From contig JAQBXY010000010.1 of NCBI GenBank assembly GCA_027623325.1, positions 1 to 64,000 of the forward strand: a stretch of DNA of 64,000 bases, in the 5' to 3' direction. The notes beneath the pieces are model-generated. The model ran no database searches. It was given only the letters and a program-made list of their open reading frames with translations, and had not been told where the DNA came from. This document shows positions 52,196 through 59,763 of the stretch, piece by piece (positions within the stretch are counted from its first letter, which is position 1; each line of letters opens with the position of its first letter). Made by a program: the position numbers and the translations under genes. The DNA is from Gemmatimonadota bacterium. GTDB taxonomy: Bacteria > Gemmatimonadota > Gemmatimonadetes > Longimicrobiales > Gaopeijiaceae.

Positions 52196-53310
52196 CTCGA
52201 CAGCTCCCGGTCGAAAGCAGCGAGTGGAGTATCCTCGCTGTCGTAGACGGCTCGCCCATCTACCATGTGACCCAGGTGGAGACTCCTGCGCACGAGATGG
52301 CTGGCCAGAAACTGCCGTTTGACGTTCCGGAAGCCAAAGAAGACGTCGCCGCCCTGTAGCGTGATGGGAGCATCAAAATCACGGGCGAGATCGCGCAACG
52401 CGGCCTCCACGACGCCGCGATTCACCGTCTGCTTTCCTGCCCGCCCCTGAATGAACCGAACCGTGCGATCGAGTGAGACGACGCCCTTACCCGCTAAGGA
52501 TGTCTCCACCACGTAGCCCAGGGCGTATCGTCGCAACGTCTTGACCTGACGAAAACGAAAGTGACGGTGATTTCGCACCACGGCGAGTGAGCCACCGGCC
52601 ACCAACACGACACCGGCCGCCAGCACCGCGACGGCCGCGGAGCCAACGGCGACGGACAGCAGCAGGGGCACACTGGCGACCATGACGCCCCCGGCACCGA
52701 CCGCAGCGACGCCGGCCTTGGCCCACCTGCGGCTCCTTCGTGAATGGTCCATGGGGTCGTCGGAACGGACCCACGCCGGGCGTGGTTCACGCGGATCGAA
52801 ACGACCCAACACGCTCGTCATCAGCTCCGGAAACGCGTACACCACGTGCCCGTCCAATCCGGAGTGCGGCTCTCCGCCGTAGTAGGACACCAATCGCTGC
52901 ATCTCCACCTCGGCCTCAGCGAGTGGGAGTCCCGTTTGCTCGATCAGCTCCGCCAGGCTGATCACGCCCTCGCGAGCCCGAATCAGTCTGAGGGTTCTTC
53001 GGTCGAACACGATCTGTCGGGCCCGGGCGAGCGCCCTGTCTGGTTTCCGCTCGGGGATCCGCTCTCCGGTCCGCCGTTTCTGGACGGCTTCCGAAGGGAC
53101 GCCGGTCGCCCGGTAGGTCAGGTCGCCGCCCTCGAGCACTCGGACCTGCCCCACCCCCGTCGCCATCAGCTGATCGATCGACGCGTCGAGTTCGGCGCGA
53201 GACAACCCGGTGAGCGTCAGGAGGTCACCGAGCGTGGCCTCCCCGCCCAAGGCCCGCAACGCGTGCAGGACTTGGTCTCGAGCATCGACTGATTGGGTGG
53301 GTTCCGACAC
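52147..53310 (-). CDS. Membrane protein with repeated winged-helix-like domains
   Basis: I do not recognise a named family. From GTG 53310 (GGGAG upstream) the protein has 387 residues. It has three helix-turn-helix-like regions: about 8-68 (RDQVLHALRALGGEATLGDL), about 105-160 (GVISLAELIEQTGLPLAEAE, ending GHVVYAFPEL) and about 280-335 (GVVEAALRDLARDFDAP, ending GGDVFFGF). A pair of hydrophobic helices (about 195-245) lies between the second and third. No catalytic residues stand out. The domains look like a membrane-bound sensor or scaffold. The frame extends to ATG 53370. Its 3' end overlaps the YncE-like gene by 49 bases on the opposite strand. Confidence 0.6.
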   Translation of the reverse strand: MSEPTQSVDARDQVLHALRALGGEATLGDLLTLTGLSRAELDASIDQLMATGVGQVRVLEGGDLTYRATGVPSEAVQKRRTGERIPERKPDRALARARQIVFDRRTLRLIRAREGVISLAELIEQTGLPLAEAEVEMQRLVSYYGGEPHSGLDGHVVYAFPELMTSVLGRFDPREPRPAWVRSDDPMDHSRRSRRWAKAGVAAVGAGGVMVASVPLLLSVAVGSAAVAVLAAGVVLVAGGSLAVVRNHRHFRFRQVKTLRRYALGYVVETSLAGKGVVSLDRTVRFIQGRAGKQTVNRGVVEAALRDLARDFDAPITLQGGDVFFGFRNVKRQFLASHLVRRSLHLGHMVDGRAVYDSEDTPLAAFDRELSSYSRPDSIFQNPIPPG

Positions 53311-53395
53311 GCCGACCGTTACTCCCGGTGGAGAAGTCGGGGTAGCATAGCCTCCCGACCAGCCCGGCACATCGGCCGGCCCCGGCTAGGAGTTC

Positions 53396-53643
53396 ACCCA
53401 CGTGCTCCGGGCCCGTCCCCCAATAGTCGAACAGGATGACGCCTGAACCCATGCTGGGGTACGCCGGGTAGTTCGCCTGGAGCGTCGGGTACTGATCGGA
53501 CGTATGTGTGCATTCCAGACGCCGGCCAGAATGTCCTCGCTGAGCACGGCACCGTACACGATCGTGACCGTTCCGTTCGCGGAAAGGGTTACGGTCGCGG
53601 TGTTGTTCCACGCCGCTTCGTCGTGGTCCTGGAACGATATGTC
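53396..53643 (-). pseudogene. Decayed remnant of a secreted protein gene
   Basis: In the minus strand a protein-like segment starts right after the stop of the next gene: ISFQDHDEAAWNNTATVTLS, then VTIVYGAVLSEDILAGVWNA. Past about 53505 the sense continues in another frame: HTSDQYPTLQANYPAYPSMG, then SGVILFDYWGTGPEHVGEL. Both parts look like the end of a large secreted beta-sandwich protein, joined by a single-base frameshift, with no start and no signal peptide. I read this as the remnant of a gene that was cut by the insertion or movement of its neighbour. Confidence 0.5.
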
Positions 53644-54289
53644 AGCCGATCGCGATCGCCCAGCCCATCTTGACGAGGTAGGGGGCCACTTTTTCAGGGA
53701 CGACCGTGGTGGATAGGACTTCGAGCCCACCGGTCGGCTGATAGATCACGACCTGTCGCAGGAGATCGAGGCTCATGCTCCACCGCTCCACACCCAGCAC
53801 CAGAGCGTGGGGGCCGAAACTGAAACGCACCTCGGCACCCGAGTGCCAGCTGCTCATCTTCTTGTTCCACAGCCGCGCGGCACCGATCCGAGCCCGCGGA
53901 CTCACAGGCGACAAGGGAAAGGGCTCGACCAAAGCAGAGAGTTGGGTGCTGAATAGCGAAGTGCCAATCACGTCGTCTGAATAGACCCCTCGAGTAAAGG
54001 GCACACCGATCTGGGGTGGCGCTTGGAGCGCGAGGTAGCACGTCTCCCCGCCGATGCCCAGGCTCCTTACGATCGCACCCTCTACGCCCACGAACGGTAG
54101 GATCCAATAGCTACCTCTGGCCGCGACTCCCGCCGCCCTCTGCTCGCAATAGCGCTCCGCAAACTGAGAGGGGTAGTCGACGAACGCGCCCATGTCGAAA
54201 CCGGCCTCGAATCTGCGAGGCCCTGTCTGGGCCTCGACGACACCAACCAGAACGAGCTGGGCCAGCAACACATAACGAAGCGTCGTCAA
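53642..54289 (-). CDS. Exported outer-membrane-like protein (unknown)
   Basis: The start is TTG at 54289, with GGGAGG five bases upstream. The 215-residue product has a signal peptide (VLLAQLVLVGVVEAQ) and alternating hydrophobic and polar strands: RFEAGFDMGAFVDYPSQF, GSYWILPFVGVEGAIVRS, AEVRFSFGPHALVLGVERW. This is the look of a small eight- or ten-stranded outer-membrane barrel. Two cysteines (CEQR and TCYL) could pair. I find no family name. It is divergent from the cupredoxin gene and borders a decayed gene remnant on its 3' side. Confidence 0.6.
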   Translation of the reverse strand: MTTLRYVLLAQLVLVGVVEAQTGPRRFEAGFDMGAFVDYPSQFAERYCEQRAAGVAARGSYWILPFVGVEGAIVRSLGIGGETCYLALQAPPQIGVPFTRGVYSDDVIGTSLFSTQLSALVEPFPLSPVSPRARIGAARLWNKKMSSWHSGAEVRFSFGPHALVLGVERWSMSLDLLRQVVIYQPTGGLEVLSTTVVPEKVAPYLVKMGWAIAIG

Positions 54290-54382
54290 TAGGTCCTCCC
54301 TGTAGTCGCGCGGGCTCGGGAGAGTCCGCCCTCACATCTACGATCGGACAACCCCTTCCGTGACGGTCCTCGCGAGGCCAAG

Positions 54383-54429
54383 AGCATGACGAAACAATTA
54401 TTCATGCTCAGCGTATTTCTTTCACGCTG
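54383..54429 (+). promoter_or_regulatory. Two adjacent inverted repeats upstream of the cupredoxin gene
   Basis: AGCATGA and TCATGCT (54383-54389 and 54402-54408) are exact reverse complements with a 12-base AT-rich loop. Immediately after, CAGCGT and ACGCTG (54409-54414 and 54424-54429) form a second pair around nine bases. They lie in the leader of the cupredoxin gene, just before the AAGGAG site at about 54465. A regulatory hairpin, operator pair or the terminator of an unseen transcript are possible. Confidence 0.35.
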
Positions 54430-54476
54430 CCGGGAGCTGAGATCGAGCCCGGAACAGCCACATCAAGGAGACAAGT

Positions 54477-55133
54477 ATGAGGACTTTCCGTTCGATGAAG
54501 TACGTGGGGATGCTTTCGATGGCAGGTCTCGTCGCCGCATGCGGCGACAGCACAGGGCCCGACCCGGAGCCCCCGGCGGCGACGTTGAGCGTCGTCAGTG
54601 GAGCCGGGCAGAGCGCGGTGACGGGGACAGCCCTTCCGACTCCGCTGACCGTGCGGGCGAGCCAAGGCAGCGCCGGCATGGCTGGAGTCGCGATTTCCTG
54701 GGCGGTGACCGCGGGCGGAGGAAGCGTGAACCCCACGACGTCCACAACCGACGGCAACGGCAGCGCCTCGACGACCTGGACCCTCGGTCCGAACGCCGGA
54801 GCCAACACCGTGGAGGTATCGTCGACCTCCGTTACCGGAGCGCCACTCTCCTTCACGGCAACCGGAACAGTCTTTGTTCCACCGCCCAGCCAGGCAGCCG
54901 TGTCGGTTCAGGACAACTCCTTCAGTCCCGCCACGCGCACCCTCGCGGTGGGTGGAGACGTCACCTGGACGTGGGCCGGGTCGAATACACACAACGTGAC
55001 GTTCAGCGCCGGGCCCAACTCTGTGAGCCAGGCCGCCGGCACGTTCGTGAGGAACTTCCCAACCGCGGGTTCCTTCGGATACCTGTGCACGATCCATGGA
55101 GCCTCGATGTCGGGCACGATCACCGTCTCCTAG
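54477..55133 (+). CDS. Cupredoxin-domain lipoprotein with Ig-like domain
   Basis: The ATG has AAGGAG six bases upstream. The 218-residue product has a lipobox (LSMAGLVAACGDSTGP, Cys22), an Ig-like domain (about 35-132) and a plastocyanin-like domain at the C-terminus. The blue-copper ligands are all present: His172 in THNVTF, and Cys204, His207 and Met211 in YLCTIHGASM, the Cys-x2-His-x3-Met pattern. It could carry electrons at the outer membrane or surface. The redox partner is unknown. A strong hairpin follows its stop. Confidence 0.9.
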   Translation: MRTFRSMKYVGMLSMAGLVAACGDSTGPDPEPPAATLSVVSGAGQSAVTGTALPTPLTVRASQGSAGMAGVAISWAVTAGGGSVNPTTSTTDGNGSASTTWTLGPNAGANTVEVSSTSVTGAPLSFTATGTVFVPPPSQAAVSVQDNSFSPATRTLAVGGDVTWTWAGSNTHNVTFSAGPNSVSQAAGTFVRNFPTAGSFGYLCTIHGASMSGTITVS

Positions 55134-55135
55134 CA

Positions 55136-55179
55136 CTTCGGGGGGCGTGGTGGCAGACGCCGCCCCACGCCCTCCGAAG
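55136..55179 (+). terminator. Strong hairpin after the cupredoxin gene
   Basis: CTTCGGGGGGCGTGG (55136-55150) pairs with CCACGCCCTCCGAAG (55165-55179) almost perfectly around a 14-base loop, two bases after the stop codon. The following bases are ATCGTTCTACTT, T-rich but not a pure run. A terminator or 3'-end stabiliser fits best. Confidence 0.6.
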
Positions 55180-55259
55180 ATCGTTCTACTTGGCGCCGCC
55201 CTGGACGTTGTCCACGCCGAGGGCCACGATTACCCGATCGTTCCCCGGGGAGAATCGTC

Positions 55260-57764
55260 ATGCGCCGCCAGCTCTTCACTAGCCTGATCGCCCTTTGGGC
55301 CGCCCTGATGACTGCGAGCTCGACGGTCGCTCAGGTGGCGGCTCCACCTCCCAATTTCGACGACTACGTCCGACGAGTCATGGAGCGTTTTGCGGTCCCG
55401 GGGCTTTCGGTCGCGATTGTGAAGGACGGGGCCGTCGTGCTCGTGAAGGGATACGGCGTGCGCCGACTCGGCGAGAGCGATCGAGTCGACGCCGAAACGC
55501 TCTTCGGAATCGCTTCGAACACGAAGGTCTTCACGGCGACGGCGCTAGGCATCCTGGTGGAAGAGGGCAAGCTGGAATGGGACGCGCCCGTCGTTCGGTA
55601 TTTGCCGTCGTTCCAGATGTACGACCCCTGGGTGACTCGCCACATCACCGTCCGCGACTTGCTGGTGCACCGAAGCGGGCTCGGACTCGGAGCCGGGGAC
55701 CTCATGTTCTGGCCACCGTCGACGTTCTCTCGCCCGGAACTCGTCGAGCGTCTGCGCTACATCCCGCCGGCGACGAGCTTTCGTAGCGCCTACGCGTACG
55801 ACAACGTCCTCTACCCTGTAGCAGGTGAGGTCATCGAGGCAGTTAGCGGCCAGAGCTGGGAGGACTTCGTCGCCTCTCGGATCTTTGGGCCTGCCGGAAT
55901 GCGGGGCAGTGACGTTCGCCTCTCGCACCCAGACGCGGTGGCCAACGCTGCGATGACCCACGCCCGTGTGGACGGTACCGTCCAGGCCGTCACGCCGTAC
56001 CTCGGTGATGTGGTCAACCCCGCGGGCGGAATCTTCTCGAATGCCAGCGACATGGCGCGTTGGGTCATGGTGCAGCTCGACTCCGGCCGCGTCGCTGATG
56101 GCGGGCGGGTCTTCGGACCGTCCGTCACGCGTGAACTCTGGGAACCGGTTACGCCGATTGAGTTCGGGCAGCCTCCCGCCGAGCTCGCTCCCCTGCAGCA
56201 TGACTTCCAGTTCTACGCTCTCGGCCTCGGCGTCCGCGACTACCGGGGTCGCCGCATGCTGACCCACACCGGCGGGCTCCCGGGCTACCTGTCGCAGGTG
56301 GCCTTCATTCCCGACCTGAAGCTCGGGGTCGTCGTGCTCACGAACCAGGAGTCAGGTGAGGCGTTCAACGCCATCACGTACCAGGTGCTCGACCACTACC
56401 TGGGCGCTCCAGCGTGGGATTGGCTAGGTGGCTTCAGCACCGTGAAGGCTCGCGCCGACGCCGCGCTCGCGGCCTTCGAAGCGGGGACGGGGGCGGCCCG
56501 GGACGAGGCGTCCACCCCCTCTCTTTCACTCGGACGCTACGCCAGTACCTACCGGGACGCGTGGTACGGTGACATCGGCATCGCCCGGAAGGGTGAAGGA
56601 CTGGAGATCCGTTTCTCCCGAAGCCCCGATCTCGTCGGCGAGATGGTGCATTGGCAGCACGACACGTTCCTCGTCCGGTGGCACAAACGTGAGCTTCGGG
56701 CCGATGCGTTCATCACCTTCGCGCTGACTCCCGGCGGGAACATCGATCACGCGACCATGCAGCCCGCCTCGCCCGCCGTCGACTTCAGCTTCGACTTCCA
56801 GGACCTCATGCTGATGCCGGTCCGACCGGAGTCCACCGTCCCCGCGCCGGTGTCGGCAGGTTGGCTTCCGCTCATCGGCGAATATGCCACGGACTCCGAT
56901 ACGCTCTCAGTCCTCGAGCAGGACGGAGAGCTGGCCCTCCAGAAGTGGAGCGGCTCCCGATCTCGTCTCCACCCGTCGCTCGACGGGGGATTCACGACCG
57001 ACGTTGGCGAACGAGTCACCGACCGCATCGGAGCCGAGCGTGGAGGGAGCGACCTGTCCTTCGACGGTCGAATTTTCACGAGACTGGCGCTGGGCGGGGA
57101 GGACGGAGGCACGTTCCGCATCGACCCGGTCCGACCCACCGCCGCGCTCCGCGTCGAGGCGCTCGCCGCTTCTCCTCCCGTGGAAGAAGGCGACTTCCGG
57201 GCATCCGATCTCGTGGAGTTGGTCACGCTCGATCCGACCATCAAACTCGACATCCGATATGCGACGACGAACAACTTCATGGGAGAGGCCTTCTACTCCG
57301 CACCCCGAGCCTTTCTGCAAAGGCCCGCCGCTGAAGCACTCGTGCGCGCCCATCGCTGGCTCGGCGAGCGCGGGTATGGCCTCCTGATCCACGACGGCTA
57401 CCGACCGTGGTACGTCACTCGAATGTTTTGGGACGCTACGCCGGAAGATCTGCGCGTTTTCGTCGCGAATCCCGCGAACGGCTCTCGACACAACCGCGGT
57501 TCGGCGGTCGATCTCACCCTCTATGACCTCCGCACCGGCGCGCCGATCGAAATGCCCGGCGGGTATGACGAATTCTCGCCGCGCTCCTTCCCCGACTATC
57601 CCGGGGGGACCGATCGTCAACGATGGCACCGCGAACTCCTCCGCGAAGCGATGGAGCGCCAGGACTTCTCCGTCTACGAAGCCGAATGGTGGCACTTCGA
57701 CTACAACGATTGGCGTAGCTATCGCATTGGGAATGAGCGCTTTGAGGCCTTGTCACTGCGCTAA
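55260..57764 (+). CDS. Serine hydrolase (beta-lactamase class C fold) fused to VanX-type D-Ala-D-Ala dipeptidase
   Basis: The 834-residue protein is exported (SLIALWAALMTASSTVAQ). Residues of about 30-380 are a serine beta-lactamase/D-aminopeptidase-like domain with SxxK at Ser86-Lys89 (IASNTKVF) and the YxN equivalent Tyr180-Asp-Asn182. A DUF3471-like middle part follows. Residues of about 645-834 are an M15D dipeptidase: DGYRPW, His744 and Asp751 in RHNRGSAVD, and Glu809 with His812 in EAEWWHFD, the exact VanX zinc and catalytic spacing. Together the domains could attack D-amino-acid peptides from peptidoglycan. ATG 55260 has GGGGAG seven bases upstream. It stands between a terminator and a small truncated gene. 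Confidence 0.9.
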   Translation: MRRQLFTSLIALWAALMTASSTVAQVAAPPPNFDDYVRRVMERFAVPGLSVAIVKDGAVVLVKGYGVRRLGESDRVDAETLFGIASNTKVFTATALGILVEEGKLEWDAPVVRYLPSFQMYDPWVTRHITVRDLLVHRSGLGLGAGDLMFWPPSTFSRPELVERLRYIPPATSFRSAYAYDNVLYPVAGEVIEAVSGQSWEDFVASRIFGPAGMRGSDVRLSHPDAVANAAMTHARVDGTVQAVTPYLGDVVNPAGGIFSNASDMARWVMVQLDSGRVADGGRVFGPSVTRELWEPVTPIEFGQPPAELAPLQHDFQFYALGLGVRDYRGRRMLTHTGGLPGYLSQVAFIPDLKLGVVVLTNQESGEAFNAITYQVLDHYLGAPAWDWLGGFSTVKARADAALAAFEAGTGAARDEASTPSLSLGRYASTYRDAWYGDIGIARKGEGLEIRFSRSPDLVGEMVHWQHDTFLVRWHKRELRADAFITFALTPGGNIDHATMQPASPAVDFSFDFQDLMLMPVRPESTVPAPVSAGWLPLIGEYATDSDTLSVLEQDGELALQKWSGSRSRLHPSLDGGFTTDVGERVTDRIGAERGGSDLSFDGRIFTRLALGGEDGGTFRIDPVRPTAALRVEALAASPPVEEGDFRASDLVELVTLDPTIKLDIRYATTNNFMGEAFYSAPRAFLQRPAAEALVRAHRWLGERGYGLLIHDGYRPWYVTRMFWDATPEDLRVFVANPANGSRHNRGSAVDLTLYDLRTGAPIEMPGGYDEFSPRSFPDYPGGTDRQRWHRELLREAMERQDFSVYEAEWWHFDYNDWRSYRIGNERFEALSLR

Positions 57765-57836
57765 GATTCCAAGTTTGCTGCGGCCCGGGCCCGCGCCTAC
57801 TTTGCGCGCACTATTCATACTGCCTGGAGGACCAGC

Positions 57837-58007
57837 ATGCGTCACAGAATCATCTGCGCCGTCGCCGCAGCGTTACTCACCACCGCGACGTTCGGCGCGG
57901 ACCCGATTTTCGCCCAAGAGACCACCGGGCTCGAAGGTGTCTGGGTGTTCACCAGTGCCGACGAGAGCAACCAGCGGGGTGCGTTCATGTTCACCTCCGG
58001 CAGCTAG
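57837..58007 (+). pseudogene. Truncated lipocalin-like secreted protein (56 residues)
   Basis: This short frame has a good GGAGG site and a clean signal peptide (MRHRIICAVAAALLTTATFG, cleavage after FAQ). The mature part, TTGLEGVWVFTSADESNQRG followed by AFMFTSGS, looks like the first two strands of a lipocalin-like domain (LEGxWxFTSAE...FMFTxxxYS). It ends in two consecutive stop codons where the family would continue, 17 bases before the M14 gene. I read it as the remnant of a longer gene; a genuine short secreted peptide is possible. Confidence 0.5.
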
Positions 58008-58024
58008 TAGCGAACTCTCAGCCC

Positions 58025-59707
58025 ATGCGTCGACACCTTTGCGTCGCGGTCTCACTGGTCACCGTCGGGGTCATCTCCCCGACGGTGGCCTGTGCCCAGA
58101 GCACCGGACTCATCGACTTCGACCACTATCACACGCTGACTGAGATCGAGACGTATCTGCAGGCACTCGCGTCGCAATTCCCGGACCTCGTGACGCTCGA
58201 TGTGATCGGACAGAGCCGGGAGGGCCGTGACATCTGGGCCGTCGATATCAATAACTCGGAGACCGGCCCTGCGTCGACCAAAGCCGGATTCTATGTAGAC
58301 GGCAACATTCACGGAGGCGAAGTACTGGGCGGCGAGGGTGCCCTGGCCTTTCTGGATCGAATCGTGGCGGGCCACGGGCGCGATGGGCCGCTCACCGAAC
58401 TCGTAGACAACCGCGCCTTCTACATTGTCCCGATCGTGAATCCGGATGGACGCGCGATCTCCGTGGACACGCCGGAGAACCATCGATGGAACGTGCGGCC
58501 CGTCGACGAAGACGGCGACGGCGCGTTCGACGAGGATCCGCCGGAGGACCTCGACGGAGACATGCGCATGCTTCAGATGAGGGTACGTGACCCCGGCGGT
58601 GATTGGGTCGAGCACGCCACCGACGCGCGACGCATGGTGCGCGCGGCCCGTGATGCGCCGGCGAATGGGCGCTATCGCCTCCTGACCGAGGGCGTCGACA
58701 ACGACGGAGACGGTCGCTTCAATGAGGATCGGATCGGAGGCGTCGACCTCAACCGCAACTTTCCCGCCAACTGGAGCGCCGCGCAATTCGCGTCAGGGCC
58801 TTTTCCCCTCTCCGAGCCCGAGACGCATGCTCTGGTCAGGTACATCACGGAGCGCCCCAACATCGCGGCCGTCCACACCTTTCACACGAGTGGTGGACTC
58901 ATCCTGCGCTTCCCGACACTCGCCGACCAGGACTGGGACTTTCCGGCGGCGGATCTCGAGGCGTACCGGCGTATTGCCGAGGACGGGGTGACGATCACGG
59001 GATATGCGAACTACGCTTATGAAAAGCAGGTGATCGTCGACTTGATGAACCCCGGTCACGGCGTCTTCAACGACTGGGCTTCCAAGGAGTTCGGCGTACT
59101 GGCGATCACCACGGAGATGTGGGGCCACGCCATCGGCGAGGGCCAGGACGCACTCTTCGCCTGGAATGATGACGTTCTGGGCGGCACGGGCTACGTCGAC
59201 TGGTACCCCTTCACCCACCCTGATCTGGGCCCCGTGGAATTGGGAGGTTGGGATCGTTGGTCGACCTCCAGCCCACCCGACGCGATGATCGCAGCAGAGG
59301 TCGACCGCAACGTCCGCTGGGTTCTCACCTTCGCGGAGAAGACACCTCAGGTCGCCGTGCTGGACGTCGAGGTGTCCCGCACTGCCGCGGGCCTGGCGAT
59401 CGGCGCGACCGTCGCGAACGTAGGATGGATGGCGACCGCCACGGTCCACGCCACGGAAGGCCTCGGGATCACCAAACCGGTACGAGCGACCCTCGAGCTG
59501 TTCAACGCAGAGCTCGTTACGGGAGAGGCCAGCGTTCCACTCGGTGTGCTCCCCGGTCGTCAGGACGGCCGCCCGACCACGCGCGCCGTGAGCTGGACCG
59601 TGCGCATCCTCGACGGCGACGTGCCCGCGCGAGCAGTGATCGAGGTCTGGTCTGAGAAGGCGGGCACGGTGCGGCGTACGTTGGAGCTATCGGCGCGCGG
59701 ACGCTAA
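58025..59707 (+). CDS. Exported M14 zinc carboxypeptidase
   Basis: The 560-residue protein has a signal peptide (VSLVTVGVISPTVACAQ) and the M14 fold: HGGE at His96-Glu99 (first zinc ligands), GVDLNRNFPANW, His284 or His287 in VHTFHTSGG as the third ligand, and TEMWG with the catalytic Glu. Two acidic loops, VDEDGDGAFDEDPPEDLDGD (160-179) and VDNDGDGRFNED (224-235), resemble calcium-binding repeats inserted in the catalytic domain. A C-terminal beta domain of about 110 residues follows. Family members remove C-terminal residues from peptides. It is convergent with the esterase gene. Confidence 0.92.
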   Translation: MRRHLCVAVSLVTVGVISPTVACAQSTGLIDFDHYHTLTEIETYLQALASQFPDLVTLDVIGQSREGRDIWAVDINNSETGPASTKAGFYVDGNIHGGEVLGGEGALAFLDRIVAGHGRDGPLTELVDNRAFYIVPIVNPDGRAISVDTPENHRWNVRPVDEDGDGAFDEDPPEDLDGDMRMLQMRVRDPGGDWVEHATDARRMVRAARDAPANGRYRLLTEGVDNDGDGRFNEDRIGGVDLNRNFPANWSAAQFASGPFPLSEPETHALVRYITERPNIAAVHTFHTSGGLILRFPTLADQDWDFPAADLEAYRRIAEDGVTITGYANYAYEKQVIVDLMNPGHGVFNDWASKEFGVLAITTEMWGHAIGEGQDALFAWNDDVLGGTGYVDWYPFTHPDLGPVELGGWDRWSTSSPPDAMIAAEVDRNVRWVLTFAEKTPQVAVLDVEVSRTAAGLAIGATVANVGWMATATVHATEGLGITKPVRATLELFNAELVTGEASVPLGVLPGRQDGRPTTRAVSWTVRILDGDVPARAVIEVWSEKAGTVRRTLELSARGR

Positions 59708-59763
59708 GAGGAGCGGACGCAAAGAGACGAGGAAGTGAAGACGAATGGGGTCCGCTCTGGTCC

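Noticed and set aside
54386-54476. Possible leader peptide before the cupredoxin
   Set aside because: The frame opening at 54386 runs on past the real start in another frame for almost 300 codons, so it is a shadow and not a short leader.
54408-55136. 242-codon minus-strand frame
   Set aside because: Antisense to the cupredoxin gene, whose copper ligands and lipobox prove the plus strand.
59711-59757. Inverted repeat GAGCGGAC/GTCCGCTC between the M14 and esterase genes
   Set aside because: The arms are 31 bases apart and no T tract follows, so it is too weak to call a terminator.
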